Origin: Incurvaria masculella
Taxonomy: Eukaryota; Arthropoda; Insecta; Lepidoptera; Incurvariidae
Assembly (NCBI GenBank): GCA_946894095.1
Contig: OX335660.1
Span: forward strand, 12,963,001-13,027,000
Length of the DNA: 64,000 nt
Direction: 5' to 3'
Shown here one piece after another: positions 11,377-22,169 of the stretch (position 1 is the first letter of the stretch; each line of letters opens with the position of its first letter). Made by a program: the position numbers and the translations under genes. The notes below the pieces were generated by a model, which saw nothing but the letters and a program-made list of their open reading frames with translations, ran no database searches and had not been told where the DNA came from.

Positions 11377-11925
11377 CAATTATATATAATTATCGTGCCT
11401 GCTCTTAAAATTACACGAGAATCGGTTGAGAAATGCGTTGCATTTTTGCCCACTCTGAAACAGAGATGCGACGATACGCTCGGCTCGAGCTTCGCTCTTC
11501 GCTCGGTCAACTGTGAGATATCAGTCACGTCGTATCCATTAAATGCATACAGAATATCGTCATTTGCACAGCTTACCGATCCTGATAGATAAAGGGTCCA
11601 CAGGATCGGTTGAGTCCTTCGTCCGTTGGCAAGCTGCATTGAATATTTTACGGTATAGATGATAAAACATAGAAATGGAACCTACATTAACTAACTACAT
11701 ATATTAACAAATGTTTTAAAAAAAATTACATTTTATTCCTTGCACCCTTTATGTACCAGGCTGGCAACTGCTGGTGGCTTTTATATTTCTATCGATGCAT
11801 TACAGGAATGACAGGCAGTTTGAGTTCTTGTAAAATAAAAAAGGATACCCTATATTACTATTGGAACAGGTTTTTTTTTGTGGTGAAATAAATTTTAACC
11901 GTTACAATCTTCAAAACAGAATAAC
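11377..11925. other. Unassigned DNA
   Basis: Two overlapping short frames (11373-11639 minus, 11395-11592 plus) show no domain. I see nothing else. Confidence 0.35.
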
Positions 11926-13025
11926 TAAAAGTAAAAGTAAAAAAGATTTATTTGTTCATAATATTACCTACATCGGTATAATTACAACCATGGGTTACAG
12001 TACATAGTTTTGATAAACAGGTAGTATTTTAAGCCCTGGCTCCCACACTAGGATTCCCTGTGCTGTGGGAGTCAGTGTCTTTCGTCGCACTAATTGTGCA
12101 CTGTTGGCGTTAGTAATGTATGAGAAATAATATATAAAGACAATAATGTAATGTATTAATGTATGTATATGTAAACACGTGTAAACAAGGGTGTTTTTAT
12201 ATATATAGATAGATAGATAGATATATATAGAGGTGATGTTTTTTCATTTAAAAATATAAGTCGTGGATCATATTTATTTGTTTTGATGTAGCTAGAATAA
12301 TATTTTATAGTTTAGTGAGTTTTTAGACTCTAGTCTGTATTTGTGGTGTATTTATTTGATTGATGAGTGACTTGGCGCAACTTCTTTGTGTGAGGGTTTT
12401 GAGTTGCAGAATTTGGTTTATTTTAGAATAAGTATACGGAGCAAGAAACGAATAGTGTCTTTGTGCACATGCAGTTCTGGTGAGTGGAATATGCCATTTG
12501 TCTAAACGACTGGGTCTTGTCGATCCCGGATTGCATGTTAGGTAAGCAGTTCTATGGAATTTCTTGACCATTGCTGAAATAAACAACTGGCGAACACTAA
12601 GTACATTCGCCTCCTGATATAGAAGATCAGTGGGATAGCGAAAGGGTCTCATGTGCATAACTTTCAACACAGCTCTTTGTGCACGTTCAATTTTTAACAA
12701 AATACTTTTTGCCCCTCCTCCCCAAGCTAGGATGCAATAGCTTAAGAGGGATTGGCAAAGTGCGAAATATACTGTTCTTAGGAGTGGATATGGTGTAACT
12801 TGCCGCAGACGTTTAAATGTTGGCAGTAGTTTTCTGATTCTTCCAGCTAAGGTTTGTATATGTTCGGTCCAGCAAAGCCTAGAGACAGAATGACACCCAA
12901 ATACCTTATTTTTTCTACTCTTTCGATATTGCTACAGCGACATATGTTTTGACGGTTGGTTTGGCAAGAGTGGATTTTAATTTCTATTGCTTCCGGAATG
13001 GTTGCCTGCGTTAAGCCAAAACTAA
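11926..13025 (-). mobile_element. LINE-C copy 1, 3' fragment
   Basis: On the minus strand this runs from the C-terminal third of a reverse transcriptase through a 3' UTR that ends near a run of AAAAGTAAAAGT words. The UTR block AGGATTCCCTGTGCT (plus-strand reading) followed by TCTTTCGTCG is shared with the fragment at 26356-27660. It is truncated at the 5' side near 13025. Confidence 0.7.
12323..13020 (-). pseudogene. LINE-C reverse transcriptase C-terminal remnant
   Basis: From about 13020 downward the frame reads FGLTQATIPEAIEIKIHSC, then IRYLGVILS, where a frameshift near 12885 moves it to WTEHIQTLAGRIRKLLPTFK. It then continues open through YFALCQSLLSYCILAWGGG and KIERAQRAVLKVM to a stop at 12323. 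These are the post-catalytic motifs of Jockey/CR1-like reverse transcriptases. The YADD core is absent. The second copy (27115-27639) shares the KxERAQRAVxKVMH and FRYPTxLLY motifs. The product is not functional. Confidence 0.75.
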
Positions 13026-13189
13026 CTATATTTATATAAATATAACTATATTTATGATGTCTGGTATTTCAGGGTTTTCTATTATTTTAATATGAAAATA
13101 CGATACATTGTCCTGAGTGGGTGGGCATGCAAAAATAATACAATTCGACCCACTGCAATTTCTTCCCGTGCATGTCGTATGAGCTGACT

Positions 13190-13315
13190 AAGTGATTCGT
13201 CGTTCGTGGTTCGGATTCCACGTTAACCTGTAGGTACCCTTCCTTAGTTACTAGATGTCAGGGTTAATCCCGCCCAGATTGGTACCATAAATCCATGTTC
13301 ATTCACATAAAAAAC
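13190..13315 (+). repeat. SINE-A body, 5S-type subfamily, decayed
   Basis: The words GTGGTTCGGATTCCACGT, CTGTAGGTACCCTTCC, GATTGGTACCAT and a terminal CACATAAAAAA match the SINE-A body. The TTCGGATTCCACGT spelling is the one seen in the copies with a 5S-like head. The head itself is not preserved here. Confidence 0.5.
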
Positions 13316-13764
13316 TTATTACTAGCATATGGCTGATTTAAACGAAGTCATGATTATCATGATAAAATCAAGTACTTTGCTATCAGAGAAAAAACTAAAA
13401 AAATATTTAAACGATCATCATGTGGGTTAGTACCACAGAAGAGAAAAGGAAGTAGAAGCGTCATGTGTTCGTTACTCGTCGCGGAAAAAATGTACATACA
13501 ATCGTTTGGGAAGCCGGCCGCGCGTGGTATGCCATAAAGGCCAAATATCGCCACCGTCTGCGAATATGCTCCCGAAATGCTTTCGCCAAGGCAGATTCCA
13601 CCCAAAAACCCCCCAAAAGTCCGAGACTGGTGTTTCCCTGTGCATATACGTAGTTTTAGAAAATTGGCAACAGCTGGTCCCTTGATAGGCGCGCTAGGTG
13701 GAACATCTTTTTCAATTTTTGATCTGCGTTTAGTGCCCAGGTGGAGCCCCGTAACTCAAGGAGT
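13316..13764. other. Unassigned DNA
   Basis: Three short overlapping frames on both strands lack any recognisable domain. I see no repeat. Confidence 0.35.
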
Positions 13765-13860
13765 CGCCTTCAGAACGTCAAAAAATCAAAACGACAAAAA
13801 AATATTTTTTTAAAATAGCTTGCAGACCGACAAAAAAGAGATCGTCAAATTTTATGTTGT
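13765..13860. repeat. CAGAACG/GACAAAAA word-repeat patch
   Basis: This patch uses the words CAGAACGTCAAAAA, AACGACAAAAA and GACCGACAAAAAA in close succession. The same vocabulary appears at 16190-16450 and, altered, at 46600-47190. Confidence 0.4.
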
Positions 13861-13984
13861 ACTCAACAAAGCGCTCTGGTTCAATGTACTTAATAATAAT
13901 AATAATAATAAAGCCATTTTATTCCTTAATTTGTGTAAATACATGTTTGAAAATTAAAACTAGAAAAAACTGAACTAAAAATTA

Positions 13985-14165
13985 AGGACCCCTCTTCGGG
14001 TAAAGGCCTCCTCCATTGATTTTCATTCTCCTTTCTCTTTCGCTACATGTTTCGTCCCCCTTTTTATTTTTATTTTATTCGTCGACCCATCTTTCTTCAG
14101 GACGAATTTGTTGTTGTTCGGATTCTGTGGAGATTAGTAGCAATTTTTAAGTTATTTTTATCTTT
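13985..14165 (-). pseudogene. RTE ORF2 C-terminal remnant
   Basis: The minus strand reads a PEERWVDE segment and, in a shifted frame, GTKHVAKEKGE, an internal TGA where Trp is expected, then KSMEEAFTRRGVLNF. This is the same C-terminal signature as at 9990-10150, broken by a frameshift and a stop. It shows that the 3' end of the element is that of an RTE-type LINE. Confidence 0.6.
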
Positions 14166-14542
14166 TTTTTGTATCTTTTTTGTATGTATCTCTTAACTAA
14201 TATTTTTTTTTTTTTTTTAAGAATTCACACTCTATCTGATAAACCTATGTAGCTTTGTATATATATTTTTTTTATTTCGGTATTAGGAATTCGACGACGC
14301 ATGGTATATGCTGTTTTTGTCGTATAATATGTTATTTCCGTATATATATTGTATCGTAATTTATATCTCCTAAAGTCTCTTTGTCTCATAATAAATTTTG
14401 TTTCATAATGTGATTCTTTACAGTGAGAGCGGAGCGTTGTATGTGTAAATATATATTCGTTTGGTGGCTTGGAGGGTTGAGGTCGTTATCTCCCGCGGTG
14501 ACCGGCCGTGGTGGGAAACAGGGAGGGGGTCGTTGCTGGCTG

Positions 14543-15352
14543 CTATTCTATATTATTGGTTGTCTCAGAGTATTCTATGTCTTTGGCTGGTATATAATGT
14601 TGCGTGAGATAAGTCTTGATATCAATTTTATTTTTCTTGGATGGTTGTTTTTTGTTTTCTTCATTGTTTATTCTTAACTTTGTTGGTGCAGCTATTTCTG
14701 GGGACTCTGATAGGTTTCTTTTCTTGTTAATCGAATGTTGACTTTCGATATTGTTGCTTTTTTCCAATTTGCCTTGCAGTATAATTATTTTGTCGTATTT
14801 TAAAATAGCTTTGTTTCCTTTTTTTCTTTCTTCTTTTAGTTGCCCTTGGAGCTCCTTCCGCGTATTGAGTACTTCTGGTGGGAAGTCTTCTTTGATATAG
14901 TACGTTTTTCCTTCCAGCAAGCTTTTACTTTTAAGGATTTCAATTTTTTTCCCCATTGTTGAGAAAGTGACAACAATAGGTCTGATCTTTTCGCTTTTCT
15001 TACCCAACCTGTATACCGATTCAAGGCTTGATTTTCCGCAATGTATGTTCATATCGGCGTTTAAAAATCCAATTATATTTTTTTCCAAGTCTTGATAGCT
15101 TTTTTCTTCCTCCGCGACCCCAAAAAATATAAGGTTTTTCCGTCGTAGCTGTCTATCAAAATTAGCAATGGTGCGTTTTTGTTTTTCAATTTTTTCTTCC
15201 AGAAGGATGTTACGGGACTCAATATTCTTGAATTTTTCGTTTATGTTGTTGTTGATTGATTTGGTGATTTCTTCCTTAATATCTTGTATATCTTGTTTTT
15301 GCTGTTTCATTTCATCTTGAATGGTTCTTAAAATAGTCGTAATTACCTCCAT
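14543..15352 (-). CDS. RTE-type ORF1 protein (coiled coil plus RRM-like)
   Basis: This uninterrupted 269-residue frame is a LINE ORF1-type RNA-binding protein. Residues 10-70 are a long charged coiled coil (QDEMKQQKQDIQDIKEEITK and following). Residues 71-145 form the RRM-like core with RKNLIFFGVAEEE, VYRLGKK and RPIVVTF. Residues 145-195 carry YYIKEDFPPEV and the C-terminal domain. Residues 195-255 are Lys/Asn-rich and basic. The stop is followed by only the last scraps of ORF2, so the protein could bind RNA but the element cannot copy itself. The composition (Lys, Asn, Ile-rich) differs from LINE-A ORF1, which is GC-rich, so the two are separate lineages. Confidence 0.75.
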   Translation of the reverse strand: MEVITTILRTIQDEMKQQKQDIQDIKEEITKSINNNINEKFKNIESRNILLEEKIEKQKRTIANFDRQLRRKNLIFFGVAEEEKSYQDLEKNIIGFLNADMNIHCGKSSLESVYRLGKKSEKIRPIVVTFSTMGKKIEILKSKSLLEGKTYYIKEDFPPEVLNTRKELQGQLKEERKKGNKAILKYDKIIILQGKLEKSNNIESQHSINKKRNLSESPEIAAPTKLRINNEENKKQPSKKNKIDIKTYLTQHYIPAKDIEYSETTNNIE

Positions 15353-15360
15353 GGTTCGTG

Positions 15361-16189
15361 TTTTCTTATTTTGTATGGCTTGTAGCGTAATTTTATTTCA
15401 ACATAAAGAACGCATGCCCTCTTTTATCGAAGAGCTGAACTATAAGAGATGTGCAGATAGTTGGTCAATATGTCGACAGACAGTGCGCAACATGGTTTGG
15501 CTAGTTGGTGATAGATGTCGCACGCGTCCTTGCAAGGCGCAGCTATGTAGTATCTCATCTAGTTTTAATAGGCCAAGGTAGATGTCGCTAATTAGGATAG
15601 TTGGCAACGAATTGATTAAGTATGCAAATTTGTAGGTTATGTTACTAATTAGTTCATGAAATACACATTTTTTTAGCACTGTTTTATAGTTTCACGCTTA
15701 ATTTATATTCTGTTTTTAATATTAGGGTCTTAAATCTGGTTTAATTCTTGTAAGTAGTTCAAATATCAATGGATGTTGTTGATATTGTAAGTTCCAAATT
15801 GTTCTCTTCGCTTTCCTTTACTTGCACTGTATTATATATTTCCATAAAGAGCGTTGATAGTTTTACGATATTATTCACTTTTCAAATGATATTGCTTGCA
15901 CTTTACAATTTTTTAACACTTCTATTTGCCAGCTCGCGGGAATAGATGTTGACAGGTGCACAGCAGCGACCTCACGTACTTAACGCTTGAATTACGTTGA
16001 ACCAGCAACCTCTTCAGCCCTCTAACAAGCGTGATGAGCCCAATGAATTTTGAAAAAGGAACGACACCCCCCCCCCCCCTGCCTTGACGCCCCGTGTCGG
16101 CGTCTCATCCGCTGTCGGCTCCTATCTGAAGCTCTGCCACTGCTAATGTGCGCTTTAAGACTAACGCTCCAGGGCGCAAAATAGATTAA
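15361..16189. other. Unassigned DNA
   Basis: Part may be 5' flank or 5' UTR of the ORF1-only element. A 13-base C run lies at about 16067-16079. No coding feature is supported. Confidence 0.35.
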
Positions 16190-16450
16190 CGAAGCCATAT
16201 TTTTGACGTTCTGCAATGAATTTCCAATCGGAGTTATTATTTGATGTTAGAATGCTTGGTTGCAGATCGACAAAAATCCAAACCGAACATTCAAATATTT
16301 TTGACGTAATTACATTTTATAGTGTTTATTCAGAACGTAGAAAATCAGAACGACAAAATTCGGCGATCTGATTTTTTGATATTCTGCAATGGTATTTCAA
16401 AAATAAACATTTTTGTTGTTCTGAATTTTTGACGTTCTGACGAGGCCCCA
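16190..16450. repeat. GACGTTCTG/CAGAACG word-repeat array
   Basis: The words TTTGACGTTCTG, GCAGATCGACAAAAAT, CAGAACGTAGAAAATCAG and TTTTTGTTGTTCTG follow one another on both strands. They fold into several overlapping inverted repeats. The array ends with GACGAGGCCCC. The vocabulary is shared with 13765-13860. Confidence 0.45.
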
Positions 16451-16459
16451 ACTCACGTG

Positions 16460-18065
16460 CATAGTTTGCATGCAATAGACGCGAGCGGATTCGTTTTCCC
16501 TCCCTGCTCGCGTGTGACAGGAAGGACAAGTCGCCCGACCCGTGCCAACCCTCTCATCCCCTGGTCGGCGAGTCTAATTTTAACGAGTTGCCTAACTTTG
16601 TGCCACTCTGTTACCCGGGTGCAGCCTCTCAACGTCGAACAGTATTCGCAGTGTATTTATTTTATTGTTCCACTTATTCCAAATAGTTATTCCACTTTCA
16701 CAATTTTTTTGTAAAATACCCGCACCTTCATTGAAAGCATTGTTTGTATAGATGTAGCTAATTTTACATTTTGTGCGCTATGCTGAGATTTGAGAGAAAG
16801 CGCTTTCACGAACTTTCTCTTCGTATTAGTATAATTACTATAAATATTAAAAATAAAACTATATTTTGAACGAAGTTTACACAAATGATTCCTATAAAAA
16901 GTGCATATCACTATCGGTGGTATTGAAATGCATTATTTATCATCAAATAAAACAAACAAAAACCATTCTTGCATTTTTTTTCTAAAATATGTTCGAAATA
17001 TCTTCTGAAATATTTTTTTATAGATTACATTAATTTAATAAATGAACTTTTGGTAATGAATAAATAAATGTGGCGGTCAGCAACCTGGCAGGAGTAGGAG
17101 GCATAAACATTATCCCGCAATAAATTTAAATTTGAATTTTGAAATTTTAATTAAATTGAAATACAAATTACCTTTTGGAAGATATTTTAACTTATTTTAG
17201 GGTGAGATAACGACATTTCTTTTAAAAACATGTATTTGCATTTCTTTGACAAGACTTTCACTTTGTCTTCACCATAAATATTTTGATAATCTACGTTTGC
17301 ATCAAAACGCAACATAGAACACTGAGCTAAAAAAAATACCTAGGGGCCGGGCCTGGAGCAAAGTCGAAAAGGGAAGACTTTGTAATTTATATCAGTAATT
17401 TTAAACAACGTACAGCATAAAATTATTTACTCGAGCTACAAATCTCGCCTAAAAAGTTTTCAGGGTAATTTACATGAAATTTACAATCTCAATGTACCTA
17501 AGGAAGTTTGTTTATGAACCAAAAGTTAAGAAATTTATTACCAGAGTAACAGACACGCGCAGAAAGGCTGCAACTTGGCGTCAGCCCCAGCCATACCCCG
17601 AACAATGTCAACCTACGTCGCTTCCACAGACGGGCACACAAACGCACGCAGAAGTACTCGCTTCCTTTTCTAATTAATCAAGCCGTTTGACGATCGCTCT
17701 GTCTATTGTCCAATTTTTGTAGAGGAAATCGTCCAACATGTTCCTCCTCTAAATATATGTTCGCCGGGTATGTATGTTCAGAAAAACGGCTGGACGGCTG
17801 AATTAACATGATTGTAGGAAACCTACTATGTAATCAATTCCGTACGTCACCGTTACGAGCCCGGTGCAACTATTCAACAAATTAAAGCAGTTTCGTTTTT
17901 ATGTAGGCCGTAAAGTTAGTTCATTTGCTAGGAGTTGTAAAATAGCTTTCTTACAAGAATGGGGATGTCCGACACGCCATTATAGAGTAACTAAACGTAA
18001 TCTATGAAAAACAGCAACCATCGTATCCAACTTTAGATGGGTTATCAAACTCAAACCAAACTGAA
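16460..18065. other. Unassigned, strongly AT-rich DNA
   Basis: Several 60-85-codon frames lack domains and lie in AT-rich DNA. I see no repeat copy that recurs elsewhere in the window. Confidence 0.35.
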
Positions 18066-18250
18066 GAAAGAGCCCAGTAAAAATAACTACTTTACGAATA
18101 TACTGCAAGGCTGGACCCGAACCAGCAAAACATAACATTCGTTGTTATTGCGTCTACCAATTTCGCCACCTGCTGCATTACCATAATTTGGAATTCTCCT
18201 ACAGTCCCTCCTCCCGTAATCAATGCCTCCTACTAACACAGTGTTTAACA
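18066..18250 (-). repeat. SINE-B copy with near-complete tRNA-like cloverleaf
   Basis: On the minus strand bases 18175 to 18103 fold as a tRNA: acceptor CAGCAGG/CTTGCAG (one mismatch, one wobble), D arm GCG AAATTGGTAGA CGC, anticodon arm ATAAC AACGAAT GTTAT, T arm GCTGG TTCGGGT CCAGC. Upstream of the fold is a shared leader (GACTGTAGGAGAATTCC). The copy lies head to head with the next one. Confidence 0.75.
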
Positions 18251-18253
18251 CAG

Positions 18254-18428
18254 TCATTTGTGGCGAAATTGGTAGACGCAATACCCGCGAATGGTATGTT
18301 TAGCTGGTTCGGGTCCAGCCTTGCAGTATATTCGTAAAGTAGTTCTTTTTACTGGGCTCCTTCTTCAATTAATGTGTACTTGCTTCACGGTCGACGTACC
18401 TGCTTAGTACGAAAAAGTATATTTACTA
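18254..18428 (+). repeat. SINE-B copy, plus strand
   Basis: The fold at 18261-18326 has D arm GCG/CGC, anticodon arm ATACC CGCGAAT GGTAT and the same T arm. The 5' acceptor strand is lost. The body continues through CTTGCTTCACGGTCG and ends GTACGAAAAAGTATATTTACTA. An internal stretch present in other copies (the ATACATACATGTCACATTCC region) is missing here. Confidence 0.7.
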
Positions 18429-18797
18429 CCGTTCCGTTGATATTATTCCAATACACCACATTCCCGAAGGAATTAGGGGCCATGCCAGGACCTCCCCTAT
18501 ATGGGCACGGCTGCATTGAACTGGACGGAAAACACGGACGATCTTTCATTGCCGCTTCGATCATCTTTTCATCGATGCGATGGTACCAACCCGGGCGGGC
18601 TTAAACCCCACCACCTAGCAGGGGAAGGGGACCTACAGTTTTACGTGTATTCCGAACCATGGAGCAGCTCTCATTCGTGACAGAAGACACTTATCCAACT
18701 CAGAAAGAGAAAGAAAGCGGTGCATGAACGGGGCTAGGATTTGAACGCAGAACTCTGGTATGCTATGCAATTCCCCGCGCCACTAGGCTATGAGCCG
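18429..18797 (-). repeat. SINE-A copy with tRNA-type head
   Basis: A nearly full copy on the minus strand: head near 18740-18797 (TAGCCTAGTGG-type A box and a degenerate B box), then the body with CTGTAGGTCCCC, CCCGCCCGGGTTGGTACC and the GGAATGTGGTGTATTGG block. Its 3' end abuts the SINE-B tail. Confidence 0.75.
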
Positions 18798-19920
18798 TTG
18801 TTAAAGGGCGGGTTCAGGTGCTACAAGCGTCATTAACGCCGATAATGATCCCATAATGACCGACTTACCCGTGCCACCGTATTTATTTAATCGATATAAA
18901 AGGCCACCAATGCTATAGAGTTCGAACCGCTTTCAAATTTATAATTTATTTTAGAATTACCTACAAATGATTAAATGTTGATTGAATACAATGAGTTGGA
19001 ACGGATTAAAGTTAAAATATTTGATACAATTTTGATGAGCACGGTTTGGTAGGAAAGTTTTTCTTTCCATTTCGTTTACAAATTTTGGTCGTCAAACTTT
19101 ACTAAATTACGCCGCAAACTGAGGATCCGCGGATTTAATTATCTCAGTAAAGAAGAACCAGCAAAACATCACAGGTTGATTTATTCTTTTCCTCCACAAT
19201 AATCAAATACACACTTATTTTTGGTGCAACAGTTTAAGACTAAAGCTCAAAGAACAAAACAAACGCCAATTCTCAATTCAAAGGGGTTAAAAATAGAAAT
19301 TAACCAAATAAAATTGCTAATACAATAATATCCATAATATTATAAGTATTTTCTCGTGTAAAAGAAGGCGTCGGGTGTATAAAGCTCTCACCATACAAAC
19401 CAATTAATTTATTACGTACTAATCCCTTAAACGCTTTGGCGACATACATATCTTCATGGAAATATACACTAATTAGACGTAATCATAGACCAATTGAATG
19501 GAATACATAATTTAGTATTTTTTGACATTGCAAGTAGAGAGCAGGATCGGATATCTAAATTATGTTGTAACTATTTGCAAATAAATAAATTTCAATTTGA
19601 CACCCCTAGCAGAAATTATTAGCATCGATGCCTTGAGCACCTCTGAGTGTGTTCTATCGCATGTTTCAAGGCGAGTACTTTAGTACGTTTCTGTTAATAT
19701 GATTAAGCCTTCCCCGTTCCACTCCAGATATACCTGTTCCAGAAATGGACTTAATCCATTTACAGTGGATCTACATGTAATGTGTTAAAGTTGTTCCGAA
19801 TGCATCGAGCCTAACGAATTAATCATTCATATAAGACATTGGTACACATGTTATAGCCAAATAAATTTTAGAATTTAAGTTTCAGTGGTTTTCTTTTAAT
19901 AACCATTAGATTTTTTTTTA
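18798..19920. other. Unassigned AT-rich DNA
   Basis: No open frame above 60 codons and no recognised repeat. Confidence 0.4.
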
Positions 19921-20290
19921 TGTAACTGGACATGGATGGCTAATACCACACCTTCTGTCATGGTATTAGCCTAACACACCACATGGGAACTAGGTGCCAT
20001 GCCAGGACCTTCCTTATATTGCACGGCTACATTGCACTGGATGGAAAACACGGACAATTTTCATTGCCGCTTCGACCATCGTTCATTCAATGCGATGGTA
20101 CCAAGCCGGGCGGTATTAACCCTACCACCTAGTAAGTAAATAAGGAAGTTTAACGTGGAATCCGAACCACGGCCAGCCTCTCTCAACGGTCGAATGATCA
20201 CCCATCCAAGACCAGACCGGACCCAGCGGAGTTCGGAGAGCGATCGCCGAAGTGTCGCGCCACTGGGATATTGAGGCTATTGAGATGGCG
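19921..20290 (-). repeat. SINE-A body joined to a 5S-rRNA-like head
   Basis: The low-coordinate part is a standard SINE-A body with 3' end. Beyond about 20150 the head differs from the tRNA type: read on the minus strand it contains CTTGGATGGGTGATCATTCG preceded by CGATCGCTCTCCGAA. This resembles the region of 5S rRNA that holds its internal promoter. A second such head is at 30861. Confidence 0.6.
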
Positions 20291-20991
20291 AATGAATACA
20301 AAAGATAGCGCTGCAAAAATATCTCAATATAGGTCAGATAGGCCTGGCTTCATGCTTCCATATTTCCGCGTGTTTATCGGGATTATAGGCGTGACGGTAT
20401 GATTCTCGTACACATACCCGACGTTGCGTCTACCAGGTTGTCAGGATCGACGAGGAGGTCTCTGGAAGTGGGGCTCAATTACGTGCGACCCGGCGCAAAT
20501 CCAATCAGCATGTGCATTCGCGTCTGCCCCTCGTTCGTTCGCGACGCATGCGAATCGGTAGACTGATCCAAACACTCCTTGCTTGTCAAAAGACAATGCG
20601 CAACTCCGTCTGACAACTAGTTCGCGTCATAGCAAAATAATCAATATGAGTTATTCAAGATGGTTGCAGCACTAGCACTTGGATTAAATCAATCTCAAGA
20701 ATTATATTGGCAAAGCGTTTATTTGAATTTGTAACGTTGTGAAGTAAAATATGCAGTTTCGCTTTGAAATGTTGCAAATAGGGAAGAAAACGGTTGCTTT
20801 CAAACGTAATTTAAACAAGTTCGATAGCTCTGGAAAAGCAAATCCGCAGCATTTCATAAATAAAGGATTGGTCTTGATGTTACGCATTCCCCGCCAACGG
20901 TAGGTCCTTTACTGGTTTCGCGTTAATCCTGTCAGCATGGAAAGATCGATAGTCGAAGCAGAATAAAAATTGTCATTGTTTTCGATCCAGT
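20291..20991. other. Unassigned DNA
   Basis: A 61-codon minus-strand frame at 20702-20887 shows no domain. Nothing else is seen. Confidence 0.35.
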
Positions 20992-21095
20992 TCCATGCAG
21001 TCGTGTATTATAAGAAAGGTCCTGGAATGGCACATAGTTTTCATGAGGTGTGTTGGACTAATAGCTTGACAGTTGGTGTGGTGTTAGCCCTTCTA
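20992..21095 (+). repeat. SINE-A 3' fragment, old
   Basis: The words CCAGTTCCATGCAG, GGTCCTGGAATGGCAC and GTGTTGGACTAATAGC match the SINE-A 3' body with many substitutions. Confidence 0.45.
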
Positions 21096-21358
21096 GCCAG
21101 ACCAGACATGGTAGAACCATGGTAAATTATATAACCAGGGTGATTCAGACAAGTGAGGGATAATTTGAGGACGTATTGTTGAATTCCGAGCCCGCATGGT
21201 ACGAAATAAAACAATATATTTAATTTGAATAGTTGATTAAATTTATTAATGATTTAGTTACTAGCTTAGATGAAAAAGGGTTACTAGTAGTCACTTGTCT
21301 GGATCACACAGTGATATAATTCACCAAGGTAGACCCACAGTTACTTAAAAAAACTTTT

Positions 21359-21845
21359 AAATAATAGTTTAAAAAAACTAAAAAAACACGCTTTTATAGC
21401 TAACTGAACTAAAAAATATAAAATATTTTTTAATTTTAAAGAGTTTATATTACAGTAGTAGAAGATCGAACAATCAATCAGAATTGATCACCTCAAAATA
21501 AAATTATAATAAAGTTTAAGTTATTAACAAAATAATTCATTTCAGAGTAAAAAGCGTGGGGTGTTTGATAAAGTAAATGTAACAATCATTCTATTGGCAA
21601 CTATCTATGAGAGGAGAATTATGAAAAGTAGTAAAATGCACCCCACGCTTTTTACTCTGAATTGAATTATTTTGTTAATAACTTAAACTTTATTATAATT
21701 TTATTTTGAGATGATAAATTCTGATTGATTGTTCGATCTTCTACTACTGTAATATAAACTCTTTAAAATTAAAAATTATTTTATATTTTTTAGTTCAGTT
21801 AGCTATAAAAGCGTGTTTTTTTAGTTTTTTTAAACTATTATTTAT
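21359..21845. repeat. Long hairpin: 205-bp inverted repeat with 75-nt loop
   Basis: The left arm (21359-21563) and right arm (21639-21845) are reverse complements with only a few mismatches, from AAATAATAGTTTAAAAAAAC outward to GCGTGGGGTG at the loop side. The 75-nt loop (21564-21638) is unique. No frame is open. An RNA from either strand would form a long double-stranded stem. Confidence 0.9.
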
Positions 21846-21989
21846 TTTTCATTTTTTAGTTCGATTTATCAATTAGTTATTATTACTACAGAGGATCTAT
21901 AAAAAAATTATTTAATCCTGGCGGTCCTAATAAGGATAATGGGAAACTGTTATGAAATTATTGCATTGTCATCGGTCCTTGATACGTGT

Positions 21990-22100
21990 GCAAAGTTTCA
22001 AATTAATCAGATTTCTGGAAACTGGTGAAAATTAATCTCAAAGGTTCCATTACATACATACATACAAACCAAGCTAATAAAAGCGTGTTAAAAAAGATTT
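21990..22100 (+). repeat. Repeat 3' end with CATA microsatellite
   Basis: The block CAAAGTTTCAAATTAATCAG, a CATACATACATACA run and CCAAGCTAATAAAAGCGTG is a repeat end I recognise as common in lepidopteran genomes. I cannot name its class. It continues directly from the right arm of the hairpin, so the hairpin may be part of the same element. Confidence 0.45.
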
Positions 22101-22169
22101 GACACAAAGACGTTTCTTGTAAAAAAGGGGCCACCTCTAACTTTAATTTGTTTTCTATTTATTATTTTA

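Larger units (their letters stand above)
13889..15360 (-). mobile_element. RTE-like element with intact ORF1 and deleted ORF2
   Basis: On the minus strand the order is ORF1 (14543-15352), a short unrecognised stretch, a degenerate end of the RTE reverse transcriptase (13985-14165), a 3' UTR and a terminal run of ATT units at 13889-13910. Almost the whole endonuclease-reverse transcriptase is missing, so this is a nonautonomous, ORF1-only derivative. The 5' end is uncertain; ORF1 begins close to it. Confidence 0.65.

Noticed and set aside
18103..18175. A functional tRNA gene
   Set aside because: The fold is good, but it is embedded in a dispersed repeat with conserved flanks, the base before the anticodon triplet is not T, and copies carry damaged acceptor or T arms.
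19921..20290. A 5S rRNA gene
   Set aside because: Only part of the molecule is resembled and it is fused to a SINE body, so it is a SINE head and not an rRNA gene.
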